Source: Sphingobium sp. (GTDB lineage: Bacteria; Pseudomonadota; Alphaproteobacteria; Sphingomonadales; Sphingomonadaceae). Taken from it: a DNA stretch of 37,306 bases. The notes under the pieces were generated by a model that ran no database searches, was not told where the DNA came from, and was given only the letters and a program-made list of their open reading frames with translations. This document shows positions 1 through 7,108 of the stretch, one piece after another; position 1 is the first letter of the stretch; every line of letters starts with the position of its first letter. The position numbers were made by a program, and so were the translations under genes. Where the stretch lies: positions 1 through 37,306 of the forward strand of contig JALCRK010000036.1 in assembly GCA_022652485.1 (NCBI GenBank), in the 5' to 3' direction.

Positions 1-122
1 TCGCCGCCCACAACGAGAAACCCAAGCCCTACAAGTGGGTTAAATCCGCTGATGATATCCTTGCCTCGGTAAGACGCTTCTGCCAGAAAACAATGAACCG
101 AACTTCAGATTCAGGTGACTAG
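1..122 (+). CDS. IS630-family transposase, C-terminal fragment (cut by window edge)
   Basis: The frame starting at base 3 is open and gives 39 residues beginning AAHNEKPKPYKWVKSADDIL, ending in TAG at 120-122. This matches my memory of the C-terminal end of IS630-family DDE transposases (N-x-x-P-K-P-Y/F-x-W-x-K-S-A-D-D-I-L-A-S-V-x-R-F). The rest of the gene lies outside the window, so I cannot tell whether the element is intact. IS630 elements insert at TA and duplicate it. The nearest TA beyond the gene lies in the TCCTATAAT half-site at 131-139, but I could not define the terminal inverted repeat because the other end is missing. Confidence 0.8.
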   Translation, partial: AAHNEKPKPYKWVKSADDILASVRRFCQKTMNRTSDSGD

Positions 123-287
123 CGCGCCGGTCCTATAATGGAGGGAGGAGCATCGTTCCAGCCAGTCCAGTCCCCACGAACGGAATGCTGCTTCTCAACG
201 CTCTGATCTGTTCAGAGGACGTGCCGAGCCAGCGGGCCCTGTCCCCCCCCACACATAGCCCGTTGGCTCCTTTCCTGCTCTCTTCGG
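123..287. other. Non-coding stretch between IS end and flagellin-unit terminator
   Basis: No credible gene is seen here. The stretch holds a TCCTATAAT half-site at 131-139, identical to the motif found at the flagellar promoters, followed by a purine-rich GGAGGGAGGAG run. It probably includes the right end of the IS630-type element. Small reading frames crossing it have arginine-rich shadow-type composition and no ribosome binding site. Confidence 0.5.
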
Positions 288-328
288 CAAAAAGCCCCTT
301 CCGCCACTTGTGGGCATGACGGAAGGGG
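288..328 (-). terminator. Intrinsic terminator of the flagellin unit
   Basis: CCCCTTCCG (295-303) and CGGAAGGGG (320-328) form a perfect 9-bp stem. Read on the minus strand, the stem is followed by GCTTTTTG, a classic rho-independent terminator. It lies about 50 bp past the stop codon of the 101-aa gene and would end the fliC transcript. Confidence 0.8.
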
Positions 329-377
329 TGGGAGGAGGCCGGGCAAGTGCGGACGCCGCGGCCAGCCTGGGGAGATG

Positions 378-683
378 TTATCGCGCCGGAGCCGTTGCCT
401 CGGCGGTGATGACGGAGACAGGCTGCCAGTCCGTAGTGTCGCCCGGCGGCGGAGCGAGAAGAAGGGCGATGCATTCATCGATCTGGGGATCGTCCCTCGG
501 GCCGATCAGCTCCACCAGATCCTCCTCGTCCCGGCATCCCGAGGCGAGCAGTTGCGCCGCCGCCCGGCGCCACAGCAATCCCGGATGGGTCACGACGAGC
601 TGAAGGCAGAGGGCGGGATCATCGCCCGGCGCCGGATCGAGCGGTCGCGCCTGCCACGCGCCAGGGTGATGTGCCATGTTCAC
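378..683 (-). CDS. Hypothetical protein downstream of flagellin (101 aa)
   Basis: I do not recognise a family. The protein is acidic and proline/alanine-rich, with W and C residues (GAWQARPLD, VVTHPGLLWRRAAAQLLASG, DDPQIDECIALLLAPPP), and has no signal peptide or membrane segment. The start is probably GTG at 683, because a GGAGG sits 8 nt upstream; the ATG two codons further in (677) would be too far from it. It is the last gene of the flagellin unit before the terminator at 288-328, so it may be a small flagellin-associated or flagellar regulatory protein. That role rests on position only. Confidence 0.6.
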   Translation of the reverse strand: MNMAHHPGAWQARPLDPAPGDDPALCLQLVVTHPGLLWRRAAAQLLASGCRDEEDLVELIGPRDDPQIDECIALLLAPPPGDTTDWQPVSVITAEATAPAR

Positions 684-783
684 GGAAACGCCCTCCCCTT
701 GTGTGATGATATCTGCGCGCCCGAAGGGTCTCCTGACCGTTTTATCTTCGGCACAGAGTGGGCGCTTCCACGAACATTGCCAA

Positions 784-1197
784 TCAGTGTAAACTCCTTA
801 CGGGATCATACGTATCCCGGTGGGCCAGCGCGCGCCCATGCGCGACGACAAGGCACAGCTCGGCATAGAGCCGGTCCCACAGCGGGGCGTCGATCGCGAG
901 GGGGAAGCGGTCTTCCTGCTCGATCACGACGCGGGCCTGCGCCGCGCACTCCAGCCGGAAGCGTGCGGGAAAGGGGCATTCCGCCTCCTCGTCCGGCATC
1001 GGATAAGGGGCAGACAGGCGGGCGGACATGAGGAAGCCGTTCAGTATCTCGACCCCGTGCAGGCCGAGCTGCGCCGAGGGCCGGTGCGGCTGGTCCCGCC
1101 GTTCCAGCGTGATTTTCGCGCCGCTGGGGTGGGCGGACATGCTGACCCGCAGGCGCGCGCCCCTGCCGTCTTCCAGATCCCGGATGCGTGTAAACAA
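784..1197 (-). CDS. Hypothetical protein following fliC (137 aa, TTG start)
   Basis: This is a cytosolic-looking protein without membrane segments. Its C-terminal half (GFLMSARLSAPYPMPDEEAE, then LWDRLYAELCLVVAHGRALA) looks well ordered, but I cannot assign a family. The start is TTG at 1197, supported by a strong AAGGAGG Shine-Dalgarno at 1203-1209, 5 nt upstream; no ATG or GTG fits as well. It lies 115 nt after fliC, separated by a GC-rich hairpin. The pattern of highly expressed flagellin followed by an attenuated minor gene suggests an accessory flagellin factor such as a chaperone or regulator. It does not look like FlaF, which is often found in this position in alphaproteobacteria. Confidence 0.65.
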   Translation of the reverse strand: MFTRIRDLEDGRGARLRVSMSAHPSGAKITLERRDQPHRPSAQLGLHGVEILNGFLMSARLSAPYPMPDEEAECPFPARFRLECAAQARVVIEQEDRFPLAIDAPLWDRLYAELCLVVAHGRALAHRDTYDPVRSLH

Positions 1198-1230
1198 GGC
1201 GACCTCCTTGTTTTATCCTGTTCACGACGG

Positions 1231-1265
1231 CGCGGGAGGAACCGGATTGGCCGGCACCTCCCGCG
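1231..1265 (-). terminator. Hairpin between fliC and next gene (possible attenuator)
   Basis: CGCGGGAGG (1231-1239) pairs with CCTCCCGCG (1257-1265), with further CCGG pairing inside the loop. It lies in the gap after fliC on the minus strand. No T-run follows, so it may act as partial attenuator or mRNA 3'-end stabiliser, keeping flagellin mRNA more abundant than the downstream gene. That function is inferred. Confidence 0.5.
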
Positions 1266-1312
1266 CGCGCTGTCTGGCCGGAAGCGCGAAAGGCTCCCGG
1301 CCAGTGCTGCGT

Positions 1313-2167
1313 TTAACGGAACAGCGAGATGATGGTCGAAGGCGCCTGATTGGCGATCGACAGCGCTTGCACGCCGAGCTGCTGTTTGACCTGCAACGCC
1401 TGCAACTTCGCCGATTCCTTCGCCAGATCGGCATCCACGAGGTTGCCGATGCCCGCTTCCACCACGTCGGAGAGCTTGTTGGTGAACGTGAGCTGGGATT
1501 CGATCTGGCGTGATCCCGCGCCCAGCGTCGAGAGCGAGGTGGCGAGGTTCGACTGCGTGGTGGTCAGCGTGTCGATCATCGCCTGGGCATTCGCCTGCGT
1601 ATCGACCTGCCCCGTCGCCGTGACGGTGACGACCGAGCCGCCGAGATCCAGACCCTGGTTCGCCACGGAAAGCGAGTCGGGATCATAGGTCGCAGTGCCG
1701 GTGTTGCCGTCCTTCAGGGACTTCAGCGCCGTCACGGTGCCGCCGCCGGTCTTCAACAGGTTGGTGCCGTTGAAGTCCGAGCTGTTGACGATCGTGGTGA
1801 TCTGATCGCGCAGGGCCACGAAGTCGGAGTTGATCGCCGCGCGGCTGTTGGCGTCGATACCGGCGTCGGCAGACTGATAGGCCTTGGCCTTCATCTGGTT
1901 GATGACGTCGGAGATCTGCTCAGCCCCGGCGACCGCCACGTCCGTCACGCTCTTCGCGCGGTTGAGCGAGCTGCTCACCGCCTTGAAGCCGCCGACATCG
2001 CTGCGTAGCGACTGGGCGATGGCGTAGGACGCCGAGTCATCCTTGGTGGACGATACGGAGAGGCCGGTGTTGATGCGGCTTTGCACCTGGGCGAGGCCGC
2101 GGTTGGTGTCGTTGAGGGACTGGAGGGCGGCCATCGCGCCCAGATTGGTGTTGACGGAAAAAGCCAT
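1313..2167 (-). CDS. fliC: Flagellin
   Basis: This is the filament subunit, exported through the flagellar type III apparatus and polymerised outside the cell. The 284-aa protein starts MAFSVNTNLGAMAALQSLND and carries the conserved N-terminal D0/D1 helix (QSRINTGLSVSSTKDDSASYAIAQ). It ends with the C-terminal helix (LVDADLAKESAKLQALQVKQ, LSIANQAPSTIISLFR). The variable central domain, about residues 130-215, is short, as in many alphaproteobacterial flagellins. The ATG at 2167 has GGGAA upstream. It heads a minus-strand unit with two unknown genes and is followed by a hairpin. Its long upstream region contains a CtrA-like TTAA-N7-GTAA site and a TTTTGCCTCCC box like those at other flagellar promoters. 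FlbT, encoded at 15557, is a family known to control flagellin mRNA. Confidence 0.97.
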   Translation of the reverse strand: MAFSVNTNLGAMAALQSLNDTNRGLAQVQSRINTGLSVSSTKDDSASYAIAQSLRSDVGGFKAVSSSLNRAKSVTDVAVAGAEQISDVINQMKAKAYQSADAGIDANSRAAINSDFVALRDQITTIVNSSDFNGTNLLKTGGGTVTALKSLKDGNTGTATYDPDSLSVANQGLDLGGSVVTVTATGQVDTQANAQAMIDTLTTTQSNLATSLSTLGAGSRQIESQLTFTNKLSDVVEAGIGNLVDADLAKESAKLQALQVKQQLGVQALSIANQAPSTIISLFR

Positions 2168-2290
2168 GACGAAGTTCCCTTTCTAGGAATGCGGAGGCGC
2201 TTCTGCGCTCCGGGGCCGGAACCGCCGACCCGCGACGCGCCGCGGAGAGTGCGGTGCATAGGCTCATTCTGGGAAGAGATTGGGGGGAGG

Positions 2291-2331
2291 CAAAACGGGG
2301 TAGGGGATTTTCGTGGTTAAGATGGGGGTAA
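2291..2331 (-). promoter_or_regulatory. Candidate fliC control region: CtrA-like site plus TTTTGCC box
   Basis: Reading toward fliC, TTAC-N7-TTAA (2317-2331) matches the CtrA consensus TTAA-N7-TTAA at 7 of 8 positions. Just downstream is TTTTGCCTCCC (about 2288-2298), which differs by one base from the TTTTGCCGCCC core found before flbT. The distance to the fliC start is about 120-160 nt, implying a long leader. Both sites are pattern matches only. Confidence 0.35.
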
Positions 2332-2352
2332 CCAGTAGCCCCGCTTCCAGAC

Positions 2353-2473
2353 CGTCACCCCGGGCTTGACCCGGGGGGCAGCTTTTTCAACAGGACTCCG
2401 CAATGCAGAGTTGTGCGGCCCGCGCGACGTTGACGAAAGAACAGCGGGACCCCGGATCAAGTCCGGGGTGACG
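2353..2473. repeat. Paired dispersed palindromic repeat (CCCCGG-CTTGA-CCGGGG type)
   Basis: TCACCCCGGGCTTGACCCGG near 2355 and ACCCCGGATCAAGTCCGGGG near 2448 are inverted copies of a GC-rich palindrome flanking about 70 bp. The pair lies between flgH and fliC, both on the minus strand. Such CCCGGN-TTGAN-CCGGG units are common dispersed repeats in sphingomonad genomes (from memory). They could form a large hairpin that separates the flgFGAH transcript from the flagellin promoter. Confidence 0.7.
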
Positions 2474-2495
2474 ATGGAGTGAGAGGTACGACGCT

Positions 2496-3248
2496 TCAAA
2501 ACGGACTGAGCACATTTAGCAATTGCTGGCCCCAGCGCGCCTGTTGGGCGTCGGTCAATTGGCCTTTGCCGCCATAGCTGATCCGCGCTTCGGCGATCTG
2601 GGTGTGGCGGATCGAATTGTCGCGCGCTACGTCCTGCGGGCGGACGATGCCGGTGACGAGCAGCTCGCGCAGCTCGAAATTGACGCGGGTTTCCTGCCGC
2701 CCCTTGATGACGAGATTGCCGTTCGGTAGCACGGCGCTGACGATCGCCGCCATCGTCAGGCTGATCGTCTCGCTGCGGCTGGTGGTGCCCTTGCCGTCGT
2801 TGGAGGAGGTGGTGGCGCTGCCGACGAGGGTGTTGCTGTCGATCCCGGCCGCGCGCTTCAATATTTTTTCGAGGCCGAAGAACGCGCTCGCGCCGCCCTC
2901 CTCGGAGCCGGTGCGGGAGCGGCTGGTGGCGTTCGACACATTGGCCTTGTCGGCGATGTCGATGCGGATGGTGAGGATGTCGCCCACTTTCGAGGCGCGC
3001 TGATCCTGAAACAACGCCCCCGCGCCGGTGCGGAACAGCGAGGCGGAAGGCGCGGCTTGCGGATCGGCGGCGGCATCCCCGCCGCGCTGGGCGGTGGAAA
3101 GCTGGGTGAGCGACGGTTCGGCGGTGGGCGCGGGTGGCGCCTGCGTCTCGCTCAAGCCCGGCGCACGGCCGACATCCTTCAGCCGCCCCCATGTGCCGCA
3201 GGCGGAGAGGGCGAGGAGGGGCAGGAGGAGCAGCGCGGCGCGTTTCAT
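2496..3248 (-). CDS. flgH: Flagellar L-ring protein FlgH
   Basis: This outer-membrane lipoprotein forms the L-ring around the flagellar rod. The 250-aa protein has a lipoprotein signal peptide, MKRAALLLLPLLALSACG, with lipobox LSAC (Cys17). The family core includes SLFRTGAGALFQDQRASKVG, DILTIRID and the C-terminal VRPQDVARDNSIRHTQIAEA. A low-complexity Pro/Ala linker follows the signal. The start codon overlaps the flgA stop by 4 bp (ATGA), so the two are translationally coupled. It is the last gene of flgF-flgG-flgA-flgH. The usual partner flgI (P-ring) does not follow and must be elsewhere if present. Confidence 0.96.
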   Translation of the reverse strand: MKRAALLLLPLLALSACGTWGRLKDVGRAPGLSETQAPPAPTAEPSLTQLSTAQRGGDAAADPQAAPSASLFRTGAGALFQDQRASKVGDILTIRIDIADKANVSNATSRSRTGSEEGGASAFFGLEKILKRAAGIDSNTLVGSATTSSNDGKGTTSRSETISLTMAAIVSAVLPNGNLVIKGRQETRVNFELRELLVTGIVRPQDVARDNSIRHTQIAEARISYGGKGQLTDAQQARWGQQLLNVLSPF

Positions 3249-3661
3249 GGCGTCACCTCTGCGGTGCCGGCGGCAAGGACGCGCGCGTCGAGTGTCCGGT
3301 CGCTCGCCAGATTGACGATGCGGATCGGCGCGCCCGCGCTGCCAGCGGAGAGCGCTTTGCCTGGCGCGGAGATCGTCAGGCGGCCGTCACGAAACAGGAG
3401 CGTGATTGCATCGCCGCGCCGGATGAGCGTCGGCGGGCCGATGTCGCTGGCGCGCAAGGCTATGCCAACGGGGAGCGCGCGCTTTGCCTCTTTCCCGGCC
3501 GCCTCCTCGGCGCGCAGGGCATAGCGGGCGGCGGCGGGGGACATGCCCTGACGGGTGAAGTCGTCCTGACGCAATATCTCCCCGCGCGCGACCGGGCGCA
3601 CGAGCACGTCCGCTTCTGTGCCGCCACTCGCGGCCGCGGCCAAGGCGAGCAGCGCGATCAT
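3245..3661 (-). CDS. flgA: Flagellar P-ring assembly chaperone FlgA
   Basis: This is the periplasmic chaperone for P-ring (FlgI) assembly. It is short at 138 aa: a signal peptide (MIALLALAAAASGG), then the SAF-domain region (VLVRPVARGEILRQDDF) and the FlgA core (GIALRASDIGPPTLIRRGD, ITLLFRDGRLTISAPGKALS). It ends with the typical IRIVNLASDRTLDARVLAAG. The short length fits alphaproteobacterial FlgA proteins that lack the extra N-terminal domain of the enteric form. It overlaps flgG by 4 bp at its start and flgH by 4 bp at its end, giving tight coupling. Confidence 0.93.
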   Translation of the reverse strand: MIALLALAAAASGGTEADVLVRPVARGEILRQDDFTRQGMSPAAARYALRAEEAAGKEAKRALPVGIALRASDIGPPTLIRRGDAITLLFRDGRLTISAPGKALSAGSAGAPIRIVNLASDRTLDARVLAAGTAEVTP

Positions 3662-4437
3662 CGCAGCTGGCTCGATGCGGCGAGCATATCGTCCACCGTC
3701 TTCACCACACGACTGTTCATCTCATAGGCGCGCTGGGCGGAGATGAGCGCCGTGATCTCCTCGACCGGGTTGACGTTCGATCCCTCGACGAAACCCTGTT
3801 GCACCGTGCCGAAGCCCGGTTCGCCGGGGTTGGCGAGGCTCGCCTGGCCGGAGGCGGCGCTTTCGAGGAACAGGTTGTCGCCCTTCGCCTCCAGCCCGGC
3901 ATCGTTGATGAAGGTGGCGAGCTGAAGCTGGCCGACCGTCTGCGGGGCGGGGTTGCCGGAGGTCTTGACCTGCACCTCGCCGGTCTTGGAGATCGTCACC
4001 TCCAGCGCGTCCTGCGGAATGGTGATGCCGGGTTGCAGCGGATAGCCCTGCGCCGTCACCATCTCGCCCTGATCGGAAAGCTGGAAACTGCCGTCGCGGG
4101 TGTAGGCGGTCTCGCCTGAGGGGAGCGTCACCGGAAGATAGCCGCGCCCCTCGATCGCCATGTCATAGCGGTTGCCGGTCTGCTGGAGCGGCCCCTGCTG
4201 CTCGATGCGATAGACTGCCCCGGTCTTGACGCCCGCGCCGATCTGGATGCCGGATGGCGCGCGGGCAGTGTCTCCCCCCGCGCCGGGCGGCAGCTCCTGC
4301 TGATAGAGCAGATCCTGAAACTCGGCGCGCTGGCGCTTGAAGCCGGTGGTGTTCATGTTGGCGATGTTGTGGGAGATGACGTCCACATTGGTCTGCTGCG
4401 CGAGCATACCGGACGAGGCGATGGATAATGATCTCAT
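3658..4437 (-). CDS. flgG: Flagellar distal rod protein FlgG
   Basis: This is a distal rod subunit of the flagellar basal body. The 259-aa protein begins MRSLSIASSGMLAQQTNVDV and has the rod/hook signature ISHNIANMNTTGFKRQRAEF. It contains the FlgG-type DLLYQQ segment and ends EITALISAQRAYEMNSRVVK plus DDMLAASSQLR. The length matches the usual 260 or so residues. The start at 4437 lies 14 bp after the flgF stop with GGATAAGGAGA as ribosome binding site. It is co-transcribed with flgF, flgA and flgH. Confidence 0.97.
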   Translation of the reverse strand: MRSLSIASSGMLAQQTNVDVISHNIANMNTTGFKRQRAEFQDLLYQQELPPGAGGDTARAPSGIQIGAGVKTGAVYRIEQQGPLQQTGNRYDMAIEGRGYLPVTLPSGETAYTRDGSFQLSDQGEMVTAQGYPLQPGITIPQDALEVTISKTGEVQVKTSGNPAPQTVGQLQLATFINDAGLEAKGDNLFLESAASGQASLANPGEPGFGTVQQGFVEGSNVNPVEEITALISAQRAYEMNSRVVKTVDDMLAASSQLR

Positions 4438-4451
4438 GAGAGGGGTTCTCC

Positions 4452-5207
4452 TTATCCTATTCTTCCCAGCCGACTGATCGCGTCCTTCCGCAATTCGTTG
4501 ATCGCGTTGCTGATCGCCATGCTGGACTGGTAGCTGCGGAGGATGTCGATCAGCTCGGTCGTCTCGGCGATGGGCTGGACGTTGGAGCTTTCGACGCCGC
4601 CGCTTTTGATATGGGTATCGGTGAGGGCAAGGGCGCGGCCGCCGCTGCCCGTCATCAGGCCATCACCGCGCGGCGCGAGAGCGGTTTCGTCATCGAATAC
4701 CGTCACGCCGATGCGGGCGAGCGTGCCGTCTTTATAGGAGAGCGTACCGTCCGGGCCGATGGCGAGGCTGGCGAGCGCATCCGGCGGCACCGTGATCGCC
4801 GTGCCGCCCTCGTCGAGCACCTTCTGTCCGCCGGAGGTCACCAGCTCGCCCGCGTCGCTCACTTTCAGGAACCCCGCGCGGGTATAGGCCGTCTCGCCGT
4901 TCGCATCCTGCACGCTAAGCCAGCCCGGCCCGTCGATCATGATATCGAGCGGGTTGCCGGTCGCCTGGAATGCGCCCGCGCGCGCGTCCTGCATCGCGCG
5001 ATAATCCTGCACGAAGGCGATGCCGCGCGCTTGGGCAGGCAGCTCGGCGGGCGGGCGGCCCTCCATCTGCTCGATATATTCGCGGAATACCGGGCGCTCG
5101 CGCCGGAAGCCCGCCGTTTCGCTGTTCGCCATGTTGTTGGCGGCGACATCGAGCCTGCGGCGCAGCGCCTGCTCATGGCTCAGCAGAACATAGGTCGAAT
5201 TGTCCAT
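4452..5207 (-). CDS. flgF: Flagellar proximal rod protein FlgF
   Basis: This proximal rod protein has 251 aa. The N-terminus MDNSTYVLLSHEQALRRRLD followed by VAANNMANSETAGFRRERPV is the FlgF version of the rod signature, and the C-terminus ETTELIDILRSYQSSMAISN is typical. It is first in the flgF-flgG-flgA-flgH unit. It is transcribed divergently from fliL, and the 131-bp gap between the two start codons holds the TCCTATAATAGGA palindrome and associated boxes. A CGGCAAAATTTGC element lies only about 9 bp upstream of its start. Confidence 0.95.
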   Translation of the reverse strand: MDNSTYVLLSHEQALRRRLDVAANNMANSETAGFRRERPVFREYIEQMEGRPPAELPAQARGIAFVQDYRAMQDARAGAFQATGNPLDIMIDGPGWLSVQDANGETAYTRAGFLKVSDAGELVTSGGQKVLDEGGTAITVPPDALASLAIGPDGTLSYKDGTLARIGVTVFDDETALAPRGDGLMTGSGGRALALTDTHIKSGGVESSNVQPIAETTELIDILRSYQSSMAISNAINELRKDAISRLGRIG

Positions 5208-5215
5208 ATCCGCCT

Positions 5216-5282
5216 CGGCAAAATTTGCTGGGTTCTGGTTTGGCGACCGGAATTATTTGCCGCCCTTGATCCTATAATAGGA
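5216..5282. promoter_or_regulatory. Divergent flgF/fliL control region with palindrome and upstream box
   Basis: CCGGAATTATTTGCCGCCC (5247-5265), a 4-bp gap, then the perfect 6-1-6 palindrome TCCTATAATAGGA (5270-5282). The same 19-bp box and 4-bp gap recur before flbT at 15500-15531. The TATAAT inside could be a -10 for fliL with a leader of about 50 nt; being palindromic, it can also face flgF. CGGCAAAATTTGC (5216-5228) is a further TTTTGCCG element on the flgF side. The spacing GG-N8-GC in the box excludes an ordinary sigma-54 site. Confidence 0.6.
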
Positions 5283-5338
5283 GGAAGGACGACCGCCCGG
5301 ACGGGGCGGGGGATTTTTTGGAAGGGACCGGGCGTCAC

Positions 5339-5980
5339 ATGGCTCCACGCAAGAAACCGGACGACAAGGCACCTGCCGCCGCCAGCCCGGAGGAGGAGGC
5401 GAGCGGCCTCATAGATGTCGGGCCGGATGCGCCTGCGCCGTCCGCTGGCAAATTCGGTTTCCTCAAGAACAAGAAGCTGTTGATCGGCGGCGCGGCGGGG
5501 CTGTTGCTGCTCGCGGGGGGTGGTGGGGCGGCGCTGATGATGTCCGGCGGCGGGGAAGCCAGGCCCGCCCACGGCGAGCAGGCCAAGGCAGAGGCCGCGC
5601 CCGAGGAGGAGGAAGCCGCAGCCGAAGAGGAAGGCGAGGCCGAGGCTGAGGGGGAAGGCGAGGGCAAGGACGGTGAGCTGCCGCTGGTCGATGTGCCGCC
5701 GATGATCGTCAACCTGCGCACCACCAACGGCGAGCCGCGCTATTTGAAGATCCGCTTCATGCTGGAGGCGAAATCCGCCGCCAAGGTGGACAAGCTGAAG
5801 GAAAAGCTGCCCGTCATCATCGATGCCTATCAGCCCTTCCTGCGCGAGCTGCGCCCGGAGGACATCTCCGGCTCCGCCGCGATCTTCCGCATCAAGGAGG
5901 AGATGCTGGTGCGCGCCAGCGAGGCTGCGGGCAAGGGGATGGTGAAGGATGTGCTCCTGCAAGACGTGGTGCAACAATGA
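5339..5980 (+). CDS. fliL: Flagellar basal body-associated protein FliL
   Basis: FliL is a single-pass inner-membrane protein around the stator and MS-ring that supports motor torque. From the ATG at 5339 it has 213 aa: a charged cytoplasmic N-terminus, a transmembrane segment (KLLIGGAAGLLLLAGGGGAA, about residues 41-65), a long Glu/Ala-rich acidic linker and the FliL domain. The domain shows LPLVDVPPMIVNLRTTNGEP, RYLKIRFMLEA and the terminal GMVKDVLLQDVVQQ. The ATG was chosen over an in-frame TTG at 5318 because GGAAGGGA precedes it at 11 nt. It is first in fliL-fliM-DUF6468-motE. Confidence 0.93.
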   Translation: MAPRKKPDDKAPAAASPEEEASGLIDVGPDAPAPSAGKFGFLKNKKLLIGGAAGLLLLAGGGGAALMMSGGGEARPAHGEQAKAEAAPEEEEAAAEEEGEAEAEGEGEGKDGELPLVDVPPMIVNLRTTNGEPRYLKIRFMLEAKSAAKVDKLKEKLPVIIDAYQPFLRELRPEDISGSAAIFRIKEEMLVRASEAAGKGMVKDVLLQDVVQQ

Positions 5981-6000
5981 TGTCATTCCGCCCGTATGTG

Positions 6001-6070
6001 CTCGTGCGAAAGCAGGAGCCCAGAGCCCCAGTCACAGCACCCCGCTCTGGGTTCCTGCCTGCGCAGGAAC
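6001..6070. repeat. Dispersed palindromic repeat between fliL and fliM
   Basis: The stretch begins CTCGTGCGAAAGCAGGAGCC and ends with the palindrome GTTCCTGCCTGCGCAGGAAC (6051-6070). It fills most of the 102-bp gap between fliL and fliM. The same family is present between hisA and hisH at 28625-28686. It may form hairpins in the mRNA and modulate fliM relative to fliL. Confidence 0.7.
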
Positions 6071-6082
6071 ACGGAGGCGACA

Positions 6083-7108
6083 ATGGCTGAGGACGATTTC
6101 GAGGAGTTCGTCGAATTCACCCTGCCGGAGCCGCCGGTGATCGGCGGCGGGGACGCAGGGACGTTCGATCAGGCGAGCATCGATGCGCTGTTCGGCGGCG
6201 GCGGCCCGGCGGAGCTGCACAAGGTGGGCTTACGCGCCGTACTCGAATCCGAGATCATCAACCATGAGCGCCTGCCGATGCTGGAGGTGGTGTGCGAGCG
6301 GATGGTGCGGGCTCTCTCCACCTCGATGCGCAACCTCACCTCGGACAGCATCGACATCAGCCTCGATGATGTGACGACTGCGCGCTTCGGCGATTTCATG
6401 GACCGGGTGACGCTGCCCGCGATGATCGCGGTGGTGCGGGTGGAGCAGTGGGAGAATTATGGCATCGTCACGGTCGATTCCGGGCTGATCTATGCCATTG
6501 TCGATGCGCTGCTGGGTGGCAAGCGCGGCAGCCAGATCCTGATCGACGGGCGCGACTTCACCACGATCGAGACGGCGCTGGTGGCGCGGGTGCTGAACCT
6601 CGCGATCCTCGAATTCTGCACCGCCATCGCGCCGATCGCGCCGGTGAGCATGAAGCTCGAACGCATTGAGACCAACCCGCGCTTCGCCGCCATTGCGCGG
6701 CCGAGCAATATCGGCGCGGTGTGCACCTTCCGAATTGATATCGACGGGCGCGGCGGGCGCTTTTCGATGATGTTTCCGCAGGCGACGATCGAGCCGGTGC
6801 GCGACAAGCTCGCCCAGCGCTTCATGGGAGAGACGGCGGGGCGGGAGAATATCTGGCCCGAGCATATGCGCCAGCAGATGCTTAGCACGCAGGTGGAGCT
6901 GTGCGTGCTGCTGGGCGAGATCGGCCTGACGCTGGAGCAGGTGCAGGCGCTGGAGATCGGGCAGAACCTTTCGTTTCATACCGAGCCTGCGGAGCTGATG
7001 GACGTGCAGTGCGGCGGCCTGAAGCTTGCGCGGGTGCGCGCGGGGCAACGGCGCGGCAACCTCGCGGTGAGCCTTGCAACGCCGGTCAGCCGGGAGAGAA
7101 TGCCATGA
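6083..7108 (+). CDS. fliM: Flagellar motor switch protein FliM
   Basis: FliM forms the C-ring switch and binds phosphorylated CheY through its N-terminus. The 341-aa protein starts at ATG 6083, with CGGAGG 5 nt upstream; the frame is open further left, but that part is repeat DNA. The N-terminal peptide reads FDQASIDALFGGGG where classical FliM has LSQxEIDALL, and it is preceded by about 25 acidic and Pro/Gly-rich residues. The middle domain has MEN-type and GGKRGSQILIDGRDFTTIET motifs, and the C-terminal SpoA-like domain ends GNLAVSLATPVSRERMP. The stop overlaps the next start (ATGA). Confidence 0.95.
   Translation: MAEDDFEEFVEFTLPEPPVIGGGDAGTFDQASIDALFGGGGPAELHKVGLRAVLESEIINHERLPMLEVVCERMVRALSTSMRNLTSDSIDISLDDVTTARFGDFMDRVTLPAMIAVVRVEQWENYGIVTVDSGLIYAIVDALLGGKRGSQILIDGRDFTTIETALVARVLNLAILEFCTAIAPIAPVSMKLERIETNPRFAAIARPSNIGAVCTFRIDIDGRGGRFSMMFPQATIEPVRDKLAQRFMGETAGRENIWPEHMRQQMLSTQVELCVLLGEIGLTLEQVQALEIGQNLSFHTEPAELMDVQCGGLKLARVRAGQRRGNLAVSLATPVSRERMP

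Noticed and set aside
784..1197. FlaF, the usual partner of FlbT
   Set aside because: The sequence lacks the FlaF pattern that I know, and the gene is not beside flbT.
5247..5265. Sigma-54 promoter in CCGGAATTATTTGCC
   Set aside because: GG and GC are separated by 8 rather than 10 bases, and the TGGCAC context is absent; the flbT copy has the same wrong spacing.
5996..6082. An N-terminal extension of FliM starting at 5996
   Set aside because: These codons are family 2 repeat DNA and lack a ribosome binding site; CGGAGG supports the ATG at 6083.
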